From positions 1-16,997 of the forward strand of contig JACQWU010000145.1 in NCBI GenBank assembly GCA_016209155.1: a DNA stretch of 16,997 nucleotides, written 5' to 3'. Both the position numbers and the translations under genes were made by a program. Source of the DNA: Candidatus Desantisiibacteriota bacterium (GTDB lineage Bacteria > JACRDZ01). The notes under the pieces are model-generated. The model was not told the DNA's origin. It saw only the letters and a program-made list of their open reading frames with translations, and did no database searches. Positions 14,677-16,997 of this stretch are shown here, piece after piece. Numbering within the stretch: the first letter of the stretch is position 1; every line of letters starts with the position of its first letter.

Positions 14677-15387
14677 TTATACCTTATGCCCATGCGGGTG
14701 GGATGATAGATATTTTATTATATTTCTCCCTTCCCTGAGCACATGCCCGTCACCGAGACATAAATATTCAAAGTCTAATACTTGAAGACGTTTAATGGAA
14801 TCAAGAGCGGAATGACTATCCCAAAATGAAGACAAGAAAACTTTATTCTCTTTATATTCAATTAAATCACCTGTAAAAAGGATATCATTGTATAGGTAAG
14901 AGGCGCTGCCTTCAGTATGTCCGGGAGTATGAATTATATAGAGGCAAAAATCTTCAAATGTTAATTTGGTATTATCTAAAAGATCATTTATTGATTTTTT
15001 AGTATACGGAGCGAAAATAAAATTACCGAATGAAGGTTTTTGTTTTCCTTTTTTTTCACCTGAAATAAATGGAATTTCTTTTTGCTGAGCATAAATTCTG
15101 GCATCAGGGAAAGCATCATTTCCCGCTATCTGTTCAAAATGGTAATGAGTATTAAAAATAAGTTTAACATCCTTTGGACGCAAATTTATTTGTTTCAGAG
15201 CTTCTATAACTATTTTAGCCGCTGAATCACCTGTGGAATCAATTAATACTGCACCGCTATGTATTTTTATTATATACGATGCACCTTTTTTCTGCTGCCA
15301 TGACAAAAATACATTTGGAGCTATTTTTTTTATAATATCTTTTTGCTGATCAAAAATTATTTCATATTTTAACGGATAAATAGACAA
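14677..15387 (-). CDS. Metallo-beta-lactamase-fold protein with altered HxHxDH motif
   Basis: A soluble 236-residue protein of the MBL-fold hydrolase superfamily; the substrate is unknown. Family landmarks are VLIDSTGD (47-54), NTHYHFEQIAGN (79-90), HTPGHTEGSASY (153-164), FTGDLI (171-176) and CLGDGH (210-215). In active members the first metal motif is HxHxDH; here it reads H81-Y-H83-F-E85-Q86, so both residues that normally hold the second metal are replaced. The remaining ligands His156, Asp174 and His215 are kept. It may bind one metal, use another chemistry or be inactive. The start is TTG at 15387, chosen because GGAGGT (15398-15393) lies five bases upstream. It lies 58 bp downstream of the SpoIIE-type gene in the same direction, so they are probably cotranscribed. 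It could be related to glyoxalase II-like or flavin-independent hydrolases, but I would not assign a reaction. Confidence 0.82.
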   Translation of the reverse strand: MSIYPLKYEIIFDQQKDIIKKIAPNVFLSWQQKKGASYIIKIHSGAVLIDSTGDSAAKIVIEALKQINLRPKDVKLIFNTHYHFEQIAGNDAFPDARIYAQQKEIPFISGEKKGKQKPSFGNFIFAPYTKKSINDLLDNTKLTFEDFCLYIIHTPGHTEGSASYLYNDILFTGDLIEYKENKVFLSSFWDSHSALDSIKRLQVLDFEYLCLGDGHVLREGRNIIKYLSSHPHGHKV

Positions 15388-15392
15388 ATTTT

Positions 15393-15398
15393 ACCTCC
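15393..15398 (-). promoter_or_regulatory. Shine-Dalgarno fixing a TTG start for the MBL gene
   Basis: Minus-strand GGAGGT lies five bases before the TTG at 15387. No nearby in-frame ATG offers a better choice. Confidence 0.7.
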
Positions 15399-15416
15399 AT
15401 TAACCTTTATTTAAAA

Positions 15417-15441
15417 TCGCAATCCGGAGATTGCCCCTTGC
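15417..15441. repeat. Palindromic repeat, third copy of the TCGCARTC hairpin family
   Basis: TCGCAATC-CGGA-GATTGCCCCT forms a perfect 6-bp stem (15419-15424 with 15429-15434). It aligns with TCGCAGTC-AGGA-GACTGCTCCT at 4363-4383. The stem differs by a G-C to A-T swap on both arms, so pairing is conserved. It lies in the 58-bp gap between the SpoIIE-type stop and the MBL ribosome site. It has no following T run, so it is unlikely to be a strong terminator, but it could protect or separate mRNA segments. Confidence 0.6.
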
Positions 15442-15445
15442 AACC

Positions 15446-16997
15446 TTATTTTTTATCATTACATTTGTCCGCAGAAGGTATAAATTTTAGCATTGACACT
15501 TCTGTTCCCTTGCATGGATCCATATCAAACTTTACTTCATCCATAAAACCTTTTATTAGTAATAATCCCCTGCCATGGTCTGAAAATATCACTGATTTAT
15601 CACGCGGATCTTTTATTTTGTTTATATCAAATCCCTTGCCATGGTCACGTACGCATACAATCAATTTATCTTTTTCAATTTGGTAATAAATACCCACCCA
15701 ATCATCTCTATCAAAATCAGTTCCATATGTTATTGCATTTATAACCGCTTCTTTAATCGCAATCATCCATTCCGAAGCAGTATCAGTGTCAAAACCTACA
15801 ACAAGGGCCAACTCTTCATTTATTATATCTACAATAAAAATGTAATCAAGCATTGCTTTTAAATTTAATTTTAAAATTTTTGAATTATTATTTTGCTCCG
15901 AAGGAGTATCTTCTAATGATCTTTTAAGAAAAATATTTTCAACATCAATTTCCTCAAAATTTATTTTCTCTGAAATTATATTTTTATCTTTCATTGCTTT
16001 TAAAACTCGTATTGCTGCTTTATGCACAATAGAGCTAAACCATTTATCCATATAGGTTATTACCATTTTTTCCGTTAAAGCATTTCTGCATACATCCGTG
16101 CATGTATAGGTCTCATCTTCTTTCTTGAAATTAATATCAATAACTAATAAAGCAATATCATCTTTTAATTTATTCTGACCGCTGAAACGTATAACTTCAT
16201 TATAAATAGCATCTTTTATCTCTCCGCATGGTTTTGAAATATTTTTAAACACCGTACGGATGAATCTTTCCTCACCAAAGCAATCATGCTTATGATTGCT
16301 TGCTTCAATTATTCCATCAGTGTAAAGAATTAAAAGGTCTTCATTCTGAAGCTGAATTGTGTTTTCATGATAAGTTGAATTATGAAAAATACCCAAAAGC
16401 AAATCACCTGTTTTAAGTGTTTCAAATGTTCCTGTATTGCGATGAAAAAGATAAGCGGGATCGTGACCGGCATTGGAATAAGTCAGCATAAAATTCTTTT
16501 TATTAATTACTCCATAAAATAAAGTTATAAATATATCGGAATATGCTTTATTGTCTGCAATAATTAGTTCGTTAAGTTCGCTCAATACTTTTTGAGGGAA
16601 AACTTTATCAATAGCTTCTATTTTTATAAAACTGCGCACCATAACCATCAATAGACTTGCCGGAATATCTTTACCTGAAACGTCTCCTATAGTAACAGCC
16701 AGTAAATCTTTTTCTTTAATATCAATTACATCGCAATAATCTCCGCCCATTTCCTTGGCTGGAACTGATAAAAATTCTAAATCAAGGCCGGTAACGTAAG
16801 GCATTTTTTTTGGCAGAAGCTGAATCTGAATCTCACGTGCCATTTCCATTTGATGATCAATACTCTTTTTAGCGATTGAGACTTGTAATAATTGGCTATT
16901 TTCAATAGCAGTAGCTGCCTGGCTTGCAAGAATTATTAAAAGCTTCATGTCATTTTCAGTAAATGCATCATTTGAGCTTTTATTATTTACATTCAAA
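15446..16997 (-). CDS. SpoIIE/PP2C-type phosphatase fused to an RsbW-like ATPase, N-terminus outside window
   Basis: Signalling protein of the partner-switching type. Within the 516 visible residues: the end of a GAF domain (LIILASQAATAIENSQLL, about 20-37), a linker helix with AREIQIQLLP (53-62), then a SpoIIE phosphatase domain (about 75-290) with KEMGGDYCD (81-89, metal-binding Asp86), IGDVSGKD (103-110), YSNAGHDPA (173-181), LYTDGIIEA (224-232) and LKDDIALLV (277-285). All acidic metal ligands expected are present. About 110 poorly conserved residues follow, then a HATPase_c_2 domain with EAVINAITYG (416-425, N-box Asn420), VRDHGKGFD (449-457) and DHGRGLLLI (473-481). Such proteins usually dephosphorylate an anti-sigma antagonist; the ATPase resembles the kinases that phosphorylate it. 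No antagonist or sigma factor gene is in view. The frame is open to the window edge and the GAF is cut, so the TTG at 16996 is not the real start. Confidence 0.88.
   Translation of the reverse strand, partial: LNVNNKSSNDAFTENDMKLLIILASQAATAIENSQLLQVSIAKKSIDHQMEMAREIQIQLLPKKMPYVTGLDLEFLSVPAKEMGGDYCDVIDIKEKDLLAVTIGDVSGKDIPASLLMVMVRSFIKIEAIDKVFPQKVLSELNELIIADNKAYSDIFITLFYGVINKKNFMLTYSNAGHDPAYLFHRNTGTFETLKTGDLLLGIFHNSTYHENTIQLQNEDLLILYTDGIIEASNHKHDCFGEERFIRTVFKNISKPCGEIKDAIYNEVIRFSGQNKLKDDIALLVIDINFKKEDETYTCTDVCRNALTEKMVITYMDKWFSSIVHKAAIRVLKAMKDKNIISEKINFEEIDVENIFLKRSLEDTPSEQNNNSKILKLNLKAMLDYIFIVDIINEELALVVGFDTDTASEWMIAIKEAVINAITYGTDFDRDDWVGIYYQIEKDKLIVCVRDHGKGFDINKIKDPRDKSVIFSDHGRGLLLIKGFMDEVKFDMDPCKGTEVSMLKFIPSADKCNDKK

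Noticed and set aside
14671-14700. T run and CCC-ATGC-GGG hairpin after dnaJ as an intrinsic terminator
   Set aside because: The T run comes before the hairpin in the dnaJ direction, and the hairpin is only three pairs within the end of the MBL coding sequence.
16280-16299. Perfect 8-bp stem GCAATCAT-GCTT-ATGATTGC inside the phosphatase gene
   Set aside because: It lies in the EASNHKHDCFGEER stretch, whose length matches the family, so it is ordinary coding sequence and not an inserted repeat.

Overview
The window is a low-GC stretch of a bacterial chromosome carrying housekeeping and signalling genes. The lineage cannot be named from this sequence alone. The heat-shock operon is HrcA/CIRCE controlled. 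DnaK lacks the roughly 25-residue insert in its nucleotide-binding domain that typical Gram-negative DnaKs carry. A lipoprotein signal, a MurE relative and a long hybrid sensor kinase suggest a free-living bacterium with a peptidoglycan wall, probably uncultured. I saw no CRISPR array, prophage, tRNA or rRNA.

Layout from left to right. (1) 1-324, minus: N-terminal part of GTP-dependent PEP carboxykinase. (2) 517-1893, plus: secreted NlpC/P60 lipoprotein with SH3 domains. (3) 1906-4127, minus: a murE relic followed by queA in the same direction. (4) 4128-4577: a gene-free segment packed with short palindromic and tandem repeats. (5) 4578-9575, minus: a 1665-residue protein with a kinase-like domain, AAA ATPase, TPR-like region, GAF domain and histidine kinase. 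(6) 9576-9882: back-to-back promoters and a perfect CIRCE operator. (7) 9883-14672, plus: hrcA-grpE-dnaK-dnaJ. (8) 14677-15387, minus: metallo-beta-lactamase-fold protein. (9) 15446 to the right edge, minus: SpoIIE/PP2C phosphatase fused to an RsbW-like ATPase.

The genes fall into three themes: protein quality control (hrcA operon), signal transduction (the sensor kinase and the phosphatase/ATPase) and cell wall or tRNA housekeeping. HrcA binding at CIRCE should repress its own operon. The sensor kinase is transcribed away from the same intergenic region.

The most unusual aspect is repeated damage to conserved genes. murE appears to have lost two blocks of about 50 residues, the second with a frame change. 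grpE appears about 10 residues short at its usual DNxERAL motif. dnaK appears to have lost part of its helical lid and is then interrupted by a short repeat that separates it from its acidic tail. The dnaK repeat resembles an intergenic repeat of this same window. Either a small mobile palindromic element and deletions are eroding these genes, or the contig contains assembly collapses; read mapping would decide. Two other proteins keep their fold but lack catalytic residues: the kinase-like domain of the sensor (Lys, HRD Asp and DFG Asp all replaced) and the MBL protein (HxHxDH changed to HxHxEQ).
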